5,220 nt of DNA. Origin: Actinomycetota bacterium. Lineage in GTDB: Bacteria; Cyanobacteriota; Vampirovibrionia; Obscuribacterales; Obscuribacteraceae. Made by a program: the position numbers and the translations under genes. The notes under the pieces were generated by a model that saw only the letters and a list, made by a program, of their open reading frames with translations, searched no databases and had not been told where the DNA came from. Location of the stretch: contig CAJCIF010000303.1 of the NCBI GenBank assembly GCA_903970355.1, forward strand, positions 1 to 5,220. The letters are read 5' to 3'. Positions 4,461 to 5,220 of this stretch are shown piece after piece; positions within the stretch are counted from its first letter, which is position 1, and each line of letters begins with the position of its first letter.

Positions 4461-4466
4461 AGAGGA
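4461..4466 (+). promoter_or_regulatory. Ribosome binding site of the Ro60 gene
   Basis: AGAGGA stands 7 nt before the ATG at 4474 and fixes that start. No other in-frame ATG or GTG has a comparable site. Confidence 0.8.
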
Positions 4467-4473
4467 CACGATC

Positions 4474-5220
4474 ATGTACGAAGCATTGAAGAACTACTTA
4501 GTGAATGGACCAACTCAAAAGGATCCATTGCCAAATCAAGTGCCGAACAATGCCGGCGGATTTTCGTATGAAGTTGACATATGGACTCAACTGCATCGAT
4601 TTCTTGTACTTGGTACCACAGGTGGAACTTATTATGTTAATGAATCAAAGTTGACCATGCAAAACCTTGGCGCTGTGCAAGCTTGTATAGATGCTGATGG
4701 AAAGCGTGTTGTAGCTTTGGTCAAAGATATAAACCAAAGTGGTCGCGCGCCTAAGAATGATCCAGCTCTTTTGGTGCTGGCTATGGTTGCTGCGCAGAAG
4801 GAAACTGTTTTTGTGAAGGGCAATCATATAAATGTCCCCACTCAAGCCGCTCTCGATGCATATGCAGCAATTCCAGAAGTAGCCCGCACATTCACTCACC
4901 TTTCGCACTTCGTAACCTTCATTCGTAAGGGGAAGCTGCGCGGATGGGGGCGTGGATTCCGGAAGGCTGTTGCAAGATGGTTCAACAACAATTCTCTTGG
5001 TGATTTGATCTATCAGGCAATAAAGTATCGTTCGCGCGATGGTTTTAGCCAGAAGGATGTTGCGTGGCTCTGTCACGCTGCAAGCTTCTTGCCTAAAGCA
5101 GAAGTAGCGCGTAGGGCAGTATTCAATCATCTTGGATATGTCGCTAAGGCTGGGTCGCCAGAATTAGTGCTCACTCAAGAAGATGAAGATGCATTAGCTC
5201 GATTAAGGGCCGCATGCGCG
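4474..5220 (+). CDS. rsr: Ro60/TROVE-domain RNA-binding protein, 5' part
   Basis: Bacterial ortholog of the Ro 60-kDa autoantigen. The family is a ring of HEAT-like helical repeats that binds 3' ends of misfolded RNA in its hole and Y RNA on its outer face. It acts in RNA surveillance and stress-related RNA processing, often with exonucleases such as PNPase. Seen in the 249 residues present: LGTTGGTYYVNESKLT (46-61), the hallmark Ro motif; RAPKNDPALLVLAMVA (91-106); RTFTHLSHFVTFIR (138-151); and GWGRGFRKAVARWF (157-170), rich in basic residues and in the family's RNA-binding region. The frame is open to the last base, so the rest of the TROVE ring and the usual C-terminal von Willebrand A-like domain lie outside the window. 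It is preceded by tRNA-Glu in the same direction and, farther up, by the tRNA array on the other strand. Family assignment is very secure; the biological role of this locus is inferred. Confidence 0.95.
   Translation, partial: MYEALKNYLVNGPTQKDPLPNQVPNNAGGFSYEVDIWTQLHRFLVLGTTGGTYYVNESKLTMQNLGAVQACIDADGKRVVALVKDINQSGRAPKNDPALLVLAMVAAQKETVFVKGNHINVPTQAALDAYAAIPEVARTFTHLSHFVTFIRKGKLRGWGRGFRKAVARWFNNNSLGDLIYQAIKYRSRDGFSQKDVAWLCHAASFLPKAEVARRAVFNHLGYVAKAGSPELVLTQEDEDALARLRAACA

Noticed and set aside
4296..4571. 91-codon plus-strand open frame across tRNA-Glu and the Ro60 start
   Set aside because: It overlaps the tRNA and reads the Ro60 gene in the wrong frame.
4645..5130. 161-codon minus-strand open frame (and 4632-4823)
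   Set aside because: Entirely antisense to the Ro60 coding region, whose protein motifs are unmistakable.

Overview
This is a bacterial window of moderate GC. Three regions can be told apart. The taxon cannot be fixed from sequence alone. The gene styles and a dispersed-repeat-like palindrome would suit the cyanobacterial/Melainabacteria side of the tree, but that is a weak guess.

Left part (1-3228). A small single-pass membrane protein of unknown function (9-260, minus) is read leftward from its own promoter. A minus-strand intrinsic terminator lies just upstream of it with no visible gene feeding it. Two plus-strand genes follow: a 510-aa protein with a papain-fold/C39-like cysteine peptidase domain behind a long hydrophilic N-terminus (591-2123), and a 323-aa amidohydrolase of the gamma-resorcylate decarboxylase type (2172-3143). 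A perfect 9-bp palindromic hairpin (3198-3218) separates them from the next region and may be a terminator or a dispersed repeat.

Middle (3229-3714, minus strand). Six tRNA genes are packed with only 4-5 nt between mature ends. In transcription order they are Gln(UUG), Leu(UAA), Leu(CAA), Leu(UAG), Ser(GCU) and Tyr(GUA). Several are abnormal. All three tRNAs with leucine anticodons have a 5-nt variable loop instead of the long arm expected of bacterial tRNA-Leu. The tRNA-Tyr has C1:G72, the archaeal/eukaryotic identity pair, instead of G1:C72. The tRNA-Ser has A8 in place of U8. Only one gene encodes its CCA.

Right part (3715-5220). A 627-base stretch without a convincing protein gene lies between the array and a second, plus-strand tRNA-Glu(UUC)-like gene (4342-4412). 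It holds a rod-shaped long-range fold (about 3828-3940) that is my best candidate for a Y RNA, promoter-like sequences, a possible 55-codon ORF and strong tandem hairpins. The window closes with the 5' half of a Ro60/TROVE gene (4474 onward, running off the end), in the same direction as the tRNA-Glu.

Taken together, the right half reads as an RNA-metabolism island: a Ro60 ortholog, a possible Y RNA partner and an array of structurally atypical tRNAs. Bacterial Ro60/Rsr proteins bind Y RNAs, some of which mimic tRNAs, and work in RNA quality control under stress. A functional link between the odd tRNAs and Ro60 is my inference from proximity only.
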